DNA of 53,237 nt from Lachnospiraceae bacterium (lineage in GTDB: Bacteria > Bacillota_A > Clostridia > Lachnospirales > Lachnospiraceae): contig QXWX01000045.1 of assembly GCA_009911175.1 (NCBI GenBank), positions 1 to 53,237 of the forward strand. The letters are read 5' to 3'. Made by a program: the position numbers and the translations under genes. How positions within the stretch are numbered: the first letter of the stretch is position 1; each line of letters opens with the position of its first letter. This document shows, in pieces, positions 8,708 through 16,752 of the stretch. The notes below the pieces were generated by a model, which saw only the letters and a program-made list of their open reading frames with translations, was not told the origin of the DNA and did not search any database.

Positions 8708-8740
8708 TACAATTCGCGGCCGGTCAGGCCGTGAATTGTA
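8708..8740. terminator. GC-rich hairpin between convergent antiporter and GntR genes
   Basis: Arms TACAATTCGCGGCC (8708-8721) and GGCCGTGAATTGTA (8727-8740) make a 14-bp stem with one G-T pair and a 5-base loop. There is no clear T-tract. The outer GCGTTACA/TGTAGCG shape resembles the GTTACAGTTCAC repeats elsewhere, so it may be a repeat recruited as a bidirectional terminator. Confidence 0.55.
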
Positions 8741-8743
8741 GCG

Positions 8744-9451
8744 TCAGGCTTCCCCAGTATCCTCAGAGATCAGAGAAAATCCGTAATTGTTGATCACATC
8801 CACTGCCCGAAGGGCAGAGTCCGTATCTTGGCGTATGATGGCTTCGGCAAGCATCAGGTGCTCCGGAACCGTAAAAAGCCAGACCGAATCATTTTCGCTG
8901 GCGGCGCTTTCCCTCCGGATAAACCGATCGTCACGGATCTTATCAATGAGCTGATGGATCACAGAGTTCCCGGCCATCTCATAGAGTTTATTGTGAAAGC
9001 TGTGGTCCAGTGTATGGCTGTAAATATTTTTCCGATATTCCTCCTGCATGTCCATTGCAAGGGAGAGGAGTTCCTGTTTCTGCTCGGGTGTACCGCGGAC
9101 GATCGCGTTTACAATGGTCTTGTGTTCCAGGGTATCCTGCAGCTCCTGCAATTCCCCAGGCGTAAAATCCGTCAGCCGGACAGACAGAACGCTTTTTCCG
9201 CTGTCAGGGGTGTTGATATAAACGCCGCTCCCTGTTTTGACATAGATCAGTCCGCGGTCCTCCAGAATGCGCAATGCTTCCCGGACCGAGTTGCGGCTGG
9301 TCTGCAGCATGGCTGCCATGTCGCGTTCGGAGGGGAGCTTGTCCCCGGGCTGCAGATTGTTCATTCGGATATAATTGTAAATCGAATCGGAAATCTTCAG
9401 ATAGAGGGAATCCTTTTCGACAGGTTCTAATTTCACTTCTCTTTGTTCCAT
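8744..9451 (-). CDS. GntR regulator, FadR subfamily
   Basis: 235 residues. I chose the ATG at 9451 because AAAGGAGG sits just before it and the promoter -10 (9478-9483) places the transcript start near 9471, which rules out the upstream ATG at 9472. Residues about 15-80 are the winged HTH (IYNYIRMNNLQPGDKLPSER, then SRNSVREALRILEDRGLIYV). The rest is an all-helical FCD ligand-binding domain with scattered His and Asp residues (DHSFHNKLYEMAGN) of the kind that bind metal and carboxylate ligands. The family usually represses neighbouring catabolic operons until an organic acid binds. The convergent lyase-antiporter operon is the likely target. Confidence 0.9.
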   Translation of the reverse strand: MEQREVKLEPVEKDSLYLKISDSIYNYIRMNNLQPGDKLPSERDMAAMLQTSRNSVREALRILEDRGLIYVKTGSGVYINTPDSGKSVLSVRLTDFTPGELQELQDTLEHKTIVNAIVRGTPEQKQELLSLAMDMQEEYRKNIYSHTLDHSFHNKLYEMAGNSVIHQLIDKIRDDRFIRRESAASENDSVWLFTVPEHLMLAEAIIRQDTDSALRAVDVINNYGFSLISEDTGEA

Positions 9452-9477
9452 ATCGGCCTCCTTTGCATCCATTATTG

Positions 9478-9507
9478 ATTATAAGGCAAAGGAATGTCGG
9501 CCGTCAA
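9478..9507 (-). promoter_or_regulatory. promoter of the GntR gene
   Basis: On the minus strand, TTGACG (9507-9502), an 18-bp spacer and TATAAT (9483-9478). It faces away from the TetR promoter at 9528. Confidence 0.75.
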
Positions 9508-9527
9508 GTTTTAGGTTTCTGTTCATA

Positions 9528-9556
9528 TTGACTCCCAGGCCGAAAACCGCTATACT
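9528..9556 (+). promoter_or_regulatory. promoter of the TetR gene
   Basis: TTGACT (9528-9533), a 17-bp spacer and TATACT (9551-9556). The transcript then crosses the hairpin repeat at 9582-9640 before reaching the TetR start codon. Confidence 0.75.
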
Positions 9557-9581
9557 GATACCAGAGTGAAGCGTATTTGAC

Positions 9582-9640
9582 GTTACTGTTCACGGTGCTT
9601 TGCACTTTGCCGCAAGGCATCCGGTCAATAAAGCAGCACC
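9582..9640 (+). repeat. dispersed hairpin repeat, GTTACTGTTCAC type, in the TetR leader
   Basis: It begins GTTACTGTTCACGGTGCT and includes TTGCCGCAAGGCATC and AGCAGCACC. GGTGCT (9594-9599) pairs with AGCACC (9635-9640), and TGCC-GCAA-GGCA forms an inner hairpin. About 33 of 40 bases match the reverse complement of 13310-13349. Confidence 0.7.
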
Positions 9641-9669
9641 ATTTGACGGACGCGGGGGAGGGATTGGAT

Positions 9670-10230
9670 TTGCCGGGGTTTACCAAAAGGGCCATAAGAA
9701 ATTCTTTTATCAGGCTTCTGAATGAGCGGCCCGTGAGCCAGATCACGGTCAAGGATATCGTGGAGGACTGCGGGATCAACCGGAATTCTTTTTATTATCA
9801 TTATCAGGATCTGCCTTCCATGGTGGAGGAGATCATCCTGGAGGAAGCGGAGGCCATGGTGCGGCAGCATCCTTCGGTGGACTCCATCGAAGAATGCCTT
9901 GATCTTGCGGTTTCTTTTGCGCTGGAAAATCGGCGCGCTGCCATGCACCTTTACTCGGCGAACAGGGATCTGTTTGAACGATATCTGTGGAGGGTGTGCG
10001 AGCATGTGGTGGACACCTATATCAGCACCGCGTTCGCGGAATATCAGCTGAAAGAAGCAGATAGGCGGGTACTGGTCCGCAATTACAAATGGGAATGTTT
10101 CGGGGCGGTGCTGGACTGGCTGAACGGAGGAATGAAGGAGGACATCCAGGCGGATTTTTACAGGCTGTGCGAATTAAAAAAAGGAATGCTGGAGGAAGTG
10201 ATCCGCAGAAGCGCCGGAGAGCAGGATTAA
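9670..10230 (+). CDS. TetR/AcrR-family regulator
   Basis: 186 residues from the TTG at 9670, chosen because GGGAGG ends eight bases upstream. The frame is open to an ATG at 9577, but that lies inside the hairpin repeat. The N-terminus is a TetR HTH: KRAIRNSFIRLLNERPVSQI, then TVKDIVEDCGINRNSFYYHY. The C-terminal helical domain is of the type seen in DhaS-like regulators. It is followed by a terminator, then the radical SAM/membrane-protein operon, which it may control. Confidence 0.88.
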   Translation: MPGFTKRAIRNSFIRLLNERPVSQITVKDIVEDCGINRNSFYYHYQDLPSMVEEIILEEAEAMVRQHPSVDSIEECLDLAVSFALENRRAAMHLYSANRDLFERYLWRVCEHVVDTYISTAFAEYQLKEADRRVLVRNYKWECFGAVLDWLNGGMKEDIQADFYRLCELKKGMLEEVIRRSAGEQD

Positions 10231-10236
10231 AAAAGC

Positions 10237-10256
10237 TTCCACCTGTACAGGTGGAA
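10237..10256. repeat. perfect 20-bp palindrome after the TetR gene
   Basis: TTCCACCTGTACAGGTGGAA is fully self-complementary and is flanked by AAAAAAGC and AAGCTTT. Read on the minus strand it is a stem followed by T6. The core CACCTGTACAGGTGG is related to the ACAGGTGGAAAAATTT direct repeats at 15538 and 15740. Confidence 0.7.
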
Positions 10257-10265
10257 AAGCTTTAG

Positions 10266-10325
10266 ATAGACATTTTCACGGGATTGTCTGATTTTCAGAC
10301 ATCTAAGGGAAAGTGTCTATTTTTT
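10266..10325 (+). terminator. terminator between TetR and the radical SAM operon
   Basis: Outer arms ATAGACATTTTC (10266-10277) and GAAAGTGTCTAT (10309-10320) pair with one mismatch, enclosing an inner TGTCTG-ATTT-CAGACA hairpin. TTTTTT follows. Confidence 0.75.
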
Positions 10326-10417
10326 ATTGGGCAAAAATTAATTATAGTGGATGGAAAGAACAGGTACAAAAATTTAATGAATCAGGCAGGAATTTATTTT
10401 ACGGGAGGGATATACTA

Positions 10418-12001
10418 ATGAGTGAAATGACACACAAGGCAGGAAGGGCTGCATTTGGTAAAGCGATCGACATTGCGCTTCAACACAGGGACAAGGACTG
10501 GGAGCAGGATGCCAAGCGGCTTCTGGACCTGATGCAGAAATATATGAGCGGCGCGAAGCTGGAGTTTGACTATGAACGGGCCAGGGAGAGGATCTGTGAC
10601 AGGGAAGGGACACTGAACCGGTATGTACGGCGGATCCTTGCGGAAACGGATCCCCATGTGCTCAGGACGACAGCGCTCAACCTGGGCTTTGAAGCATTTT
10701 TTCACGGGACAAGGACGATCCGAAAGATGCGGGGGATCCATCAGTGCAATATCCCCTGGTTGATCCTGATGGATCCGACCAGCGCCTGCAACCTGCACTG
10801 TACCGGATGCTGGGCGGCGGAATACGGAAACCGGCTGAACCTTTCCTTCGAGGAAATGGATGACGTGATCAGACAGGGTAAGGAGCTGGGAATCTATTTC
10901 TACATGTTTACAGGCGGAGAGCCTCTGGTACGGAAGGCGGATCTCATCCGGCTCTGTGAAAAGCACAATGACTGCGCGTTTCTGGCCTATACAAACGGAA
11001 CGCTGGTGGATACGGCGTTCTGTCAGGAGATGAAACGTGCCGGAAATCTGTATCTGGCCATCAGTCTGGAGGGCTTTGAAGCGGTCAATGACCTGCGCCG
11101 GGGGAACGGTGTCTACGGAAAGGTCATGCATGCCATGGAGCTGCTCAAGGAGAACGGCCTGCTCTTCGGGACATCCATCTGCTATACCTCCAGGAACATA
11201 GAGGCTGTGACCAGTAATGAATTTGTGGACCTGCTTGTAGAAAAGGGCTGCCGCTATGCGCTGTATTTCCATTATATGCCGGTGGGAAATGAGGCCGCCG
11301 TGGAGCTGCTTCCCACTGTGGAGCAGCGGGTGCGGATGATGGCGCGGGTCAGGGAGATCCGGAACATGACAACCGGAAAAGGCCTGTTTACCATGGATTT
11401 CCAGAACGACGGGGAGTTTGTAGACGGCTGCATCGCGGGGGGACGGAATTATTTTCACATCAATGCAAATGGGGACGCGGAGCCATGCGTATTCATCCAC
11501 TATTCGGACGCGAATATCCGGACCCATACGCTGCTGGAGATCTTAAAGCAGCCGTTGTTCATGGCTTACAGAGAAAACCAGCCCTTCAACGACAATCCTC
11601 TGCGTCCCTGTCCGATGCTGGAAAATCCGGAGATCCTGGAACGGATCGTGAAGGAGACCGGGGCCCGCTCGACGGATCTGCAGTCTCCGGAGAGCGCGGA
11701 GCATCTCTGTGCAAAATGTCATGAATATGCGGCAGGATGGGCGCCGGCCGCGGACCGGCTGTGGGGAGAGGGCAGATCACGCGCGGATCGGCTGTGGAGA
11801 GAAGGCGGATCATGCACGGATCGGCTGTGGAAAGAGGGCAGATCACAAACGGATCAGCAGCATGAAAATTGCCGGCCCTCGAAAAACGTATCTCAGATCG
11901 GCGGCGTCGGAGAGGCAGGGGCAGGAAAGAGCCGCAGGGGAAAGAAGGAAAACCATGAGAAGGAAAAATATGAAACCTGTCAAATGGCAGCGGGTCAGTA
12001 A
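10418..12001 (+). CDS. radical SAM protein with SPASM-like C-terminus
   Basis: 527 residues from the ATG at 10418, which follows ACGGGAGGGATATACTA. The CxxxCxxC cluster is CNLHCTGC (Cys124, Cys128, Cys131), in the unusual form DPTSACNLHCTGCWAAEYG. It is followed by FYMFTGGEPL, the SAM-contacting motif. A second cysteine set (GCIAGGRNYF, AEPCVFIHYS, PLRPCPMLEN, LCAKCHEYAAGW) suggests an auxiliary cluster. N-terminal about 100 residues are helical. Proteins of this build are often encoded beside flippase-like LPG-synthase membrane domains in Clostridia, and a lipid or envelope modification is a reasonable guess. After residue about 440 the protein gains a repetitive basic tail (11-residue repeats at 11750-11848) that looks like low-complexity expansion. 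The 3' end overlaps the next gene by 47 bp. Confidence 0.85.
   Translation: MSEMTHKAGRAAFGKAIDIALQHRDKDWEQDAKRLLDLMQKYMSGAKLEFDYERARERICDREGTLNRYVRRILAETDPHVLRTTALNLGFEAFFHGTRTIRKMRGIHQCNIPWLILMDPTSACNLHCTGCWAAEYGNRLNLSFEEMDDVIRQGKELGIYFYMFTGGEPLVRKADLIRLCEKHNDCAFLAYTNGTLVDTAFCQEMKRAGNLYLAISLEGFEAVNDLRRGNGVYGKVMHAMELLKENGLLFGTSICYTSRNIEAVTSNEFVDLLVEKGCRYALYFHYMPVGNEAAVELLPTVEQRVRMMARVREIRNMTTGKGLFTMDFQNDGEFVDGCIAGGRNYFHINANGDAEPCVFIHYSDANIRTHTLLEILKQPLFMAYRENQPFNDNPLRPCPMLENPEILERIVKETGARSTDLQSPESAEHLCAKCHEYAAGWAPAADRLWGEGRSRADRLWREGGSCTDRLWKEGRSQTDQQHENCRPSKNVSQIGGVGEAGAGKSRRGKKENHEKEKYETCQMAAGQ
11750..11848 (+). repeat. three tandem 33-bp repeats in the radical SAM tail
   Basis: Units start at 11750, 11783 and 11816 and encode ADRLWGEGRSR, ADRLWREGGSC and TDRLWKEGRSQ. 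The length is a multiple of three, so copy number can change without a frameshift. They lie after the last conserved cysteine motif and just before the overlapping membrane-protein gene. Confidence 0.85.
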
Positions 12002-13100
12002 AATATTGATATTTTGTCTGCTTCTGGCGGCAGCGTTTTTCTACCGGGATTCCCTGGCCGAGATCTTCCAGGGGATCCGGCAGGCCGAACCGGCCGCGGT
12101 TCTGATGAGCGCTATGCTGTCCATGGCAGCGTATTTTGTGGAGGGGATGACCATAGCCTGTATGGCGGGGGCGGTCATCCCCTCCGGTTTTTGTGAGCGG
12201 GATTTGCCCATGCGCCCGCGGTTTCAGGCATGCGCTGTACAGTATCCGGTCCGGGCAGAGGCGCTGGATGAGAATGCCGGGCAAAAGGAAGGGCAGGCAG
12301 GTCCTCTCTCGATCAGACAAGGGATCAGGATCACATTTTTATGTGAATTTTACCGTATGATCACGTTGGGAAACGGTTCGGGATTTGCGGAGATCCACTA
12401 CCTCCATAAAAACGGGATGGAGGCCGGAAGCGCCGCAGTGCTGACCATGATCCAGTATATGCTGAAAAGGACTGCCGTCATGCTGCTTGGGACGTTTGGA
12501 TTTGCGGTGCTGTGGAGAGAAGGAGATACCAGGGCGGTCTGTCGGGAATATGCGCTGTTTATGGCAGCAGGCTGCGGGGTGACAGCCGGTGTGATCCTTG
12601 TATTTACAGCACTGGCGCTTTCTGACAGGATCGCTTCCTGGGCGGAGCGGCTTTTGGAAATGCTGACGCGGAAGCTGCCGTCCTGGGAAAAACGTTTCTC
12701 AAAATGGAAGGAACAGATCCGGCTGCTGAACCAGTCCGGGAAGGATTTTTTGAAACAGAAGCGGCGGAGCCTTTGCGCCCTGGCGCTGCAGATCGTGAAA
12801 ATGCTGCTCTTTTATTCCATTCCTGCAAGCCTTCTTTTTGGAAAGATCGGGATTTCATTTGCAGAGTCGATCCTGCTCATGGCAGTTGCGTATATGCTTT
12901 CCGGGATCATCCCGGCACCCTCCGGGGCGGGGGCGCTGGAGTTTGTCTTTGTGCTGTTTTTTTCACGTTTTACGGATTCAGGCAGGGCATTGCCCGTGAT
13001 CCTGCTCTTCCGGTTCGCGACCTGGGTGCTGCCCTTTGGGATCGGCGGGGGACTGATGGCTGCGGGCAGGAGGAAGGAAGCGAAGGATAATCCTATCTAA
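11955..13100 (+). CDS. lysylphosphatidylglycerol synthase-type flippase membrane domain protein
   Basis: 381 residues from the ATG at 11955 (AAAGAAGGA upstream), although the frame is open to 11709. It is a polytopic membrane protein of the MprF N-terminal/UPF0104 type, with the typical late motif LSGIIPAPSGAGALEFVFVL. There is no catalytic aminoacyl-transferase domain, so it is only the flippase-like half. A loop of about 45 hydrophilic residues after the second membrane segment is longer than usual. It overlaps the radical SAM gene, which implies translational coupling. Joint work on a membrane lipid or glycolipid is inference. Confidence 0.85.
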   Translation: MRRKNMKPVKWQRVSKILIFCLLLAAAFFYRDSLAEIFQGIRQAEPAAVLMSAMLSMAAYFVEGMTIACMAGAVIPSGFCERDLPMRPRFQACAVQYPVRAEALDENAGQKEGQAGPLSIRQGIRITFLCEFYRMITLGNGSGFAEIHYLHKNGMEAGSAAVLTMIQYMLKRTAVMLLGTFGFAVLWREGDTRAVCREYALFMAAGCGVTAGVILVFTALALSDRIASWAERLLEMLTRKLPSWEKRFSKWKEQIRLLNQSGKDFLKQKRRSLCALALQIVKMLLFYSIPASLLFGKIGISFAESILLMAVAYMLSGIIPAPSGAGALEFVFVLFFSRFTDSGRALPVILLFRFATWVLPFGIGGGLMAAGRRKEAKDNPI

Positions 13101-13101
13101 A

Positions 13102-13311
13102 ATGTGTGATATGTGTTATAATGAATTGCGCAAGCAGGTCATCATTTTCCTGCGGAAATGGGTGACAAATTATAATGAATTGTACTGGTGGGTAAGACTT
13201 TTGGCGTGGATCGCCGAGGCTGTGGCGAACCGTGGGATCAATCATGAGGCATCGATGGAAAATGGAGTGGATAAATTGCGGAAGATTTATCAGATCGGCG
13301 GAAGTATATGA
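13102..13311 (+). CDS. possible small protein, 69 residues
   Basis: It starts one base after the membrane-protein stop. The product contains NYNELYWWVRLLAWIAEAVA, an amphipathic or membrane-seeking stretch. A weak GAAGGA lies 14 bases upstream, farther than ideal. The end runs into a dispersed repeat (13310-13349). TTATAATGAATTG occurs twice (about 13116 and 13163). It may be a coupled small gene or non-coding sequence. Confidence 0.3.
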   Translation: MCDMCYNELRKQVIIFLRKWVTNYNELYWWVRLLAWIAEAVANRGINHEASMENGVDKLRKIYQIGGSI

Positions 13312-13349
13312 TGCCTTGCGGCAAGGCACAAGGCACTGTAAATAGTAAC
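13310..13349 (-). repeat. dispersed hairpin repeat, reverse copy
   Basis: The reverse complement reads GTTACTATTTACAGTGCC, then TTGCCGCAAGGCATC. It is about 33/40 identical to the start of the repeat at 9582. It sits just before the HAD gene ribosome-binding site. Confidence 0.7.
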
Positions 13350-13363
13350 GAAAGGACGGACAA

Positions 13364-14071
13364 ATGATGAAAACAGTGATATTTGATATTGACAACACGC
13401 TCTATGATTTTGACAGAGCCAACCGGTTCGGGATGGAGGCGGCGCGGGATTACTGCCGGCGTTCCTTTGGACTGGAGGAACCGCATTTTCGGGAATATTA
13501 CCGGAAGGCGTGGTGTATGGCAGAGGAGCGGGTGGGATCGGATACGGCCGCGATCCACAACCGGATACTCCGGTTTCAATGCATGATGGAGCTGCTGGGT
13601 GAGCCTCTTTTTCCCCATGTGAAAACACTGGCCTGCACATACTGGGATACAGTGCTGGAGCAGATGAAGCCCTATCCCGGCATTGTAGAGCTATTCCGGA
13701 CTCTGCGCGAGGATCAGATCCGGATCGGGATCGGCACAGATATGACAGCTTATATCCAGTATCGGAAGCTGGAGGAGCTGGGAGTCGCCCCTTATGTGGA
13801 TTTTGTGGTGACCAGCGAGGAAGCAGGAGTGGAGAAGCCGGATCCGAAGTTTTTCGGGCTGTGCGCGGAAAAGGCCGGATGCGCGGCGGAGGAATGCGCA
13901 TTTATTGGAGATCATGTGAAAAAGGATGTGCAGGGATCGATCGCCGCCGGGATGCGCGGGATCTGGTACAGCCAGGGAAAAGAACCGGAAGCGGAACTGC
14001 CGTACCCGGTGATCCGTTCTTTTGAAGCAGCGGATGAAGTGAAAAAGTTCATAACCAATCTGGACAGGTAA
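13364..14071 (+). CDS. HAD-superfamily phosphatase, YjjG-like
   Basis: 235 residues. All four HAD motifs are present: FDIDNTLYDF (nucleophile Asp8 and Asp10), GIGTDMT (motif II), a lysine in VEKPDPKFF (motif III) and FIGDHVKKDV (motif IV). A helical C1 cap lies at about 20-85. The class includes nucleotidases and small phosphometabolite phosphatases; substrate is not predictable. Two ATGs are possible (13364, 13367) behind GAAAGGACGG. Likely a single gene. Confidence 0.9.
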   Translation: MMKTVIFDIDNTLYDFDRANRFGMEAARDYCRRSFGLEEPHFREYYRKAWCMAEERVGSDTAAIHNRILRFQCMMELLGEPLFPHVKTLACTYWDTVLEQMKPYPGIVELFRTLREDQIRIGIGTDMTAYIQYRKLEELGVAPYVDFVVTSEEAGVEKPDPKFFGLCAEKAGCAAEECAFIGDHVKKDVQGSIAAGMRGIWYSQGKEPEAELPYPVIRSFEAADEVKKFITNLDR

Positions 14072-14173
14072 GAAGCTGTAAACTGAACAGGCGGAAATCC
14101 TGATCCGCGCCGCAGACGGATCTGCCTGCGGATCATTAGGGACAGTTCCTCAGCACAGAGAAGGAGAAGTATC

Positions 14174-15466
14174 ATGCAATACATAGGATATGGGCTGCTC
14201 TGGCTCTTTCTGGCATACTCATTTTTGGGATGGGTTCTGGAAACGGCGGCTGCGGCAGTGAAGCAGAAAAAATTTGTCAACAGAGGGATGATCAACGGAC
14301 CGTTCTGTATCATTTACGGTACGGCGGCAGTTCTGATGAGCATCGGCCTTCATGAAGTGACCGGGATCTGGCTGTTTTTCGGAAGCGTCATCTATGCGGT
14401 ATCGCTGGAATGGATCGCGGGGCATTGGATCGAAAAGTATTATCACGAGAGGTGGTGGGACTATTCCGGGATCCGCCCGAATCTGGACGGCTATATCTGC
14501 CTTCCCATGTCCCTGCTCTGGGGAGTGCTTGGATTTTTCTGTGTCAGATGGGGAAACCGGATTCTGATCCGGCTCTTTGACATGCTGCCGGTGCTGCTCC
14601 GGAATATCCTGATCTGGGCTTTGGTGATCGCGCTGGCCGTGGATGTTCTGGCAACGTACATCCTGCTGACAGGAAAAAGCGGCCGCCTGGACCGGTGGGA
14701 GGCGGCGGACAACCGGTTCGAGCAGGTGTCCGCGCGGCTGGGAAAATGGATCTCCGTACAGGTAGAAAAACGAATCCACAACGCATATCATGTTGTGGAG
14801 CAAATGGAGCTGGAGGAAGTATTCGGGACCTTTGCGGAAGGGTGCGGTTTTTATAAGGTGGTGTGGCTCTTCTTTGCGGGCGCGTTTCTCGGGGATATCA
14901 CGGAAACCATCTTCTGCCGGATCACGGCGGGAGTCTGGATGAGCCGCAGCAGTGTGGTCTGGGGGCCGTTCAGCATCGTCTGGGGGCTTGCCATCGCGCT
15001 GGTAACGGCCATGCTCTATAAGTACCGGAACCGGTCGGACGGTTTTTTGTTTCTTGCAGGCACCTTCCTGGGCGGCGCTTATGAATATTTCTGCAGTGTC
15101 TTTACGGAAATGGTATTCGGCACGGTGTTCTGGGACTACAGCGAGATCCCCTTCAATCTGGGCGGGAGGATCAACCTGCTGTACTGCTTTTTCTGGGGGA
15201 TCGCGGCGGTGGTCTGGTTCAAATGCTGCTACCCATTCATTTCCCGGATGATCGAAAGGCTGCCGGTGATCTTCGGGAAGGTCGCGACGTGGGCGCTGAT
15301 CCTGTTTATGTGCTGTAATATCACCGTGTCCTGTATGGCGCTGGCGCGCTATGGAGAGCGGCAGGAAGGCGTGCCGGCAAAAGAGAGCTGGCAGGTGTGG
15401 ACGGATGCGCATTTTGAGGACGCGAGGGTGGAGCGGATCTATCCCAACGCGATCCTGGTGGAATAA
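14174..15466 (+). CDS. CmpB-type membrane protein (putative ABC transporter type IV), two fused domains
   Basis: 430 residues with about nine to ten membrane segments. It is built from two copies of the PF06541-like domain. First copy: YSFLGWVLETAAAAV, FVNRGMINGPFCIIYG, WWDYSGIRPNLDGYICL. Second copy: GAFLGDITETIFCRI, SSVVWGPFSIVWG, FWDYSEIPFNLGGRINL. Most members have one copy of about 200 residues; the duplication with a basic/acidic linker (about 170-230) is a known but less common form. Function is unknown despite the family name. The ATG follows GAAGGAGAAG. Confidence 0.85.
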   Translation: MQYIGYGLLWLFLAYSFLGWVLETAAAAVKQKKFVNRGMINGPFCIIYGTAAVLMSIGLHEVTGIWLFFGSVIYAVSLEWIAGHWIEKYYHERWWDYSGIRPNLDGYICLPMSLLWGVLGFFCVRWGNRILIRLFDMLPVLLRNILIWALVIALAVDVLATYILLTGKSGRLDRWEAADNRFEQVSARLGKWISVQVEKRIHNAYHVVEQMELEEVFGTFAEGCGFYKVVWLFFAGAFLGDITETIFCRITAGVWMSRSSVVWGPFSIVWGLAIALVTAMLYKYRNRSDGFLFLAGTFLGGAYEYFCSVFTEMVFGTVFWDYSEIPFNLGGRINLLYCFFWGIAAVVWFKCCYPFISRMIERLPVIFGKVATWALILFMCCNITVSCMALARYGERQEGVPAKESWQVWTDAHFEDARVERIYPNAILVE

Positions 15467-15537
15467 ACCACTCCGATGCAAGCAGCAGGGCATAAAATCC
15501 TTGAAAGAATAAAAGCAGAAAAAGCGGCTGCCGAATC

Positions 15538-15763
15538 GCAACCGCACAGGTGGAAAAATTTCTACCTGTACGGTTGGATGCTCTTTGAGCATCCAATCCA
15601 CCTCATTCATTCGTAAAATCCGTGCTTCGCACTTTTATGCCTGCTAACGCAGTCACATTTTACTTATTAATGAGGTAGGTTGCTGATCCGAAGTCGCATT
15701 TTCATTGCAATAAATTGCATAAAAATGTGACTTCGGATTGCAACCGTACAGGTGGAAAAATTT
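15538..15763. repeat. composite hairpin repeat cluster flanked by 24-bp direct repeats
   Basis: Direct repeats beginning GCAACCGCACAGGTGG (15538-15561) and GCAACCGTACAGGTGG (15740-15763) differ at one base. Between them are two foldable units. The first (15563-15682) has ends ACCTCATTCATT and ATTAATGAGGT and matches the reverse complement of 41283-41395, including GATGCTC/GAGCATC, CCGTGCT and CTGCTAACGCAG. The second (15686-15738) is a long hairpin, ATCCGAAGTC/GACTTCGGAT. No coding potential is visible, and this explains the 380-bp gap between the CmpB-type and DegV genes. Confidence 0.8.
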
Positions 15764-15846
15764 TAAGATCAGGTCCCGCAGGACAAAACACTCTGCGTCA
15801 GAGGTCTTTTGGTCTACGGTCATCCAGATGTGGGAGATCATGCCCT

Positions 15847-16752
15847 TTAGCTGTGGATCCCTTTTTCGATGATCCCGAATCCCAGTGGATAGGGCCCGGT
15901 GTGGACTCCAATGGTGGCGCCGATCTGGTAGACAGGGATCTCCTTGATCGCATACCCTTTTTTCTGCAGCGCCTCCAGCGCATGGTCACGGAAGGCAAGC
16001 CCCTCCTCCAGGTCATATCCATAGCCAACCGCAAGGCTGTAGCATTCAATCCCCAGACGGCTTTCCTGTAAATACTCCAGAAGGAGATTCAGGGCTTTCT
16101 GAGTGGTGCGTTTCCTTCCACGGTCGATCCCGGAGGGGAAGATCTCGCCCTCCCTGAGTGTGATGACGGGACGCACGTCCAGGACGCTTCCGGCCAGGGA
16201 AGCCACCTTCCCGACCCGGCCTCCGTGCTTTAAATATTCCATATTTCCTACCGTAAAGAAGATCCGTCCGGTGCTCTTGATCTCCTCCAGCCGTGCCGCC
16301 GTATCCCGGAAGCTCCAGCCGCTGTCCCGCAGGCGCGCCGCCTCCAGCACATACTGGCCCTGGAGGACTGTATTGACGGTGGCATCGATGACCGTGATCT
16401 CCGCCTGGGGCCAGGTCTCCTGTATGAGCGCCCGGGCATTGAGCGCGGACTGCATGGATCCGCTGAATTTGGTGGTGATGCAGATGCAGATCACGGGAAT
16501 ATTGGCCTTGGCAAAGGGTCGGAAGGCCTCCTCGTAATCCTGGATGGAAGGCATGGAGGACTTGGGAAATACGCCTTTTTTGTCAACCATCTGCTGGTAA
16601 AAATCCCGGATATCAATGTCTACATTTTCTTTTAGATAATGCTCATCATCAAATGAGACATAAAACGGAACGACCGTAATATTTTTTTCCTGTGCCAGCT
16701 CTGCAGGCAGATCGCACGATCCGTCGCTGATAATGTGAAATGCTTCGCTCAT
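15847..16752 (-). CDS. DegV family fatty-acid-binding protein
   Basis: 301 residues with the two-domain DegV fold. The N-terminal motif is FHIISDGSCDLP, followed by VVPFYVSFDD and FPKSSMPSIQDYEE. TKFSGSMQSALNA and YLKHGGRVGK are the typical loops around the bound fatty acid. Family members (FakB type) hand fatty acids to the kinase FakA for phospholipid synthesis. No fakA gene is nearby. It has its own promoter (16785-16813) and converges on the repeat cluster. Confidence 0.92.
   Translation of the reverse strand: MSEAFHIISDGSCDLPAELAQEKNITVVPFYVSFDDEHYLKENVDIDIRDFYQQMVDKKGVFPKSSMPSIQDYEEAFRPFAKANIPVICICITTKFSGSMQSALNARALIQETWPQAEITVIDATVNTVLQGQYVLEAARLRDSGWSFRDTAARLEEIKSTGRIFFTVGNMEYLKHGGRVGKVASLAGSVLDVRPVITLREGEIFPSGIDRGRKRTTQKALNLLLEYLQESRLGIECYSLAVGYGYDLEEGLAFRDHALEALQKKGYAIKEIPVYQIGATIGVHTGPYPLGFGIIEKGIHS

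Noticed and set aside
10415..11527. Minus-strand frame of 370 codons opposite the radical SAM gene
   Set aside because: The plus strand has the CxxxCxxC cluster and a good start; the antisense product has no recognisable motif.
11750..11848. 33-bp repeats considered as CRISPR or an iteron origin
   Set aside because: Only three contiguous copies, in frame in a coding region, with no spacers and no replication gene nearby.
14219..15610. Long minus-strand open frame (463 codons) opposite the CmpB-type gene
   Set aside because: It is rich in Pro, His and Arg with no domain pattern, and the plus strand encodes a clear two-domain membrane protein with a ribosome-binding site.
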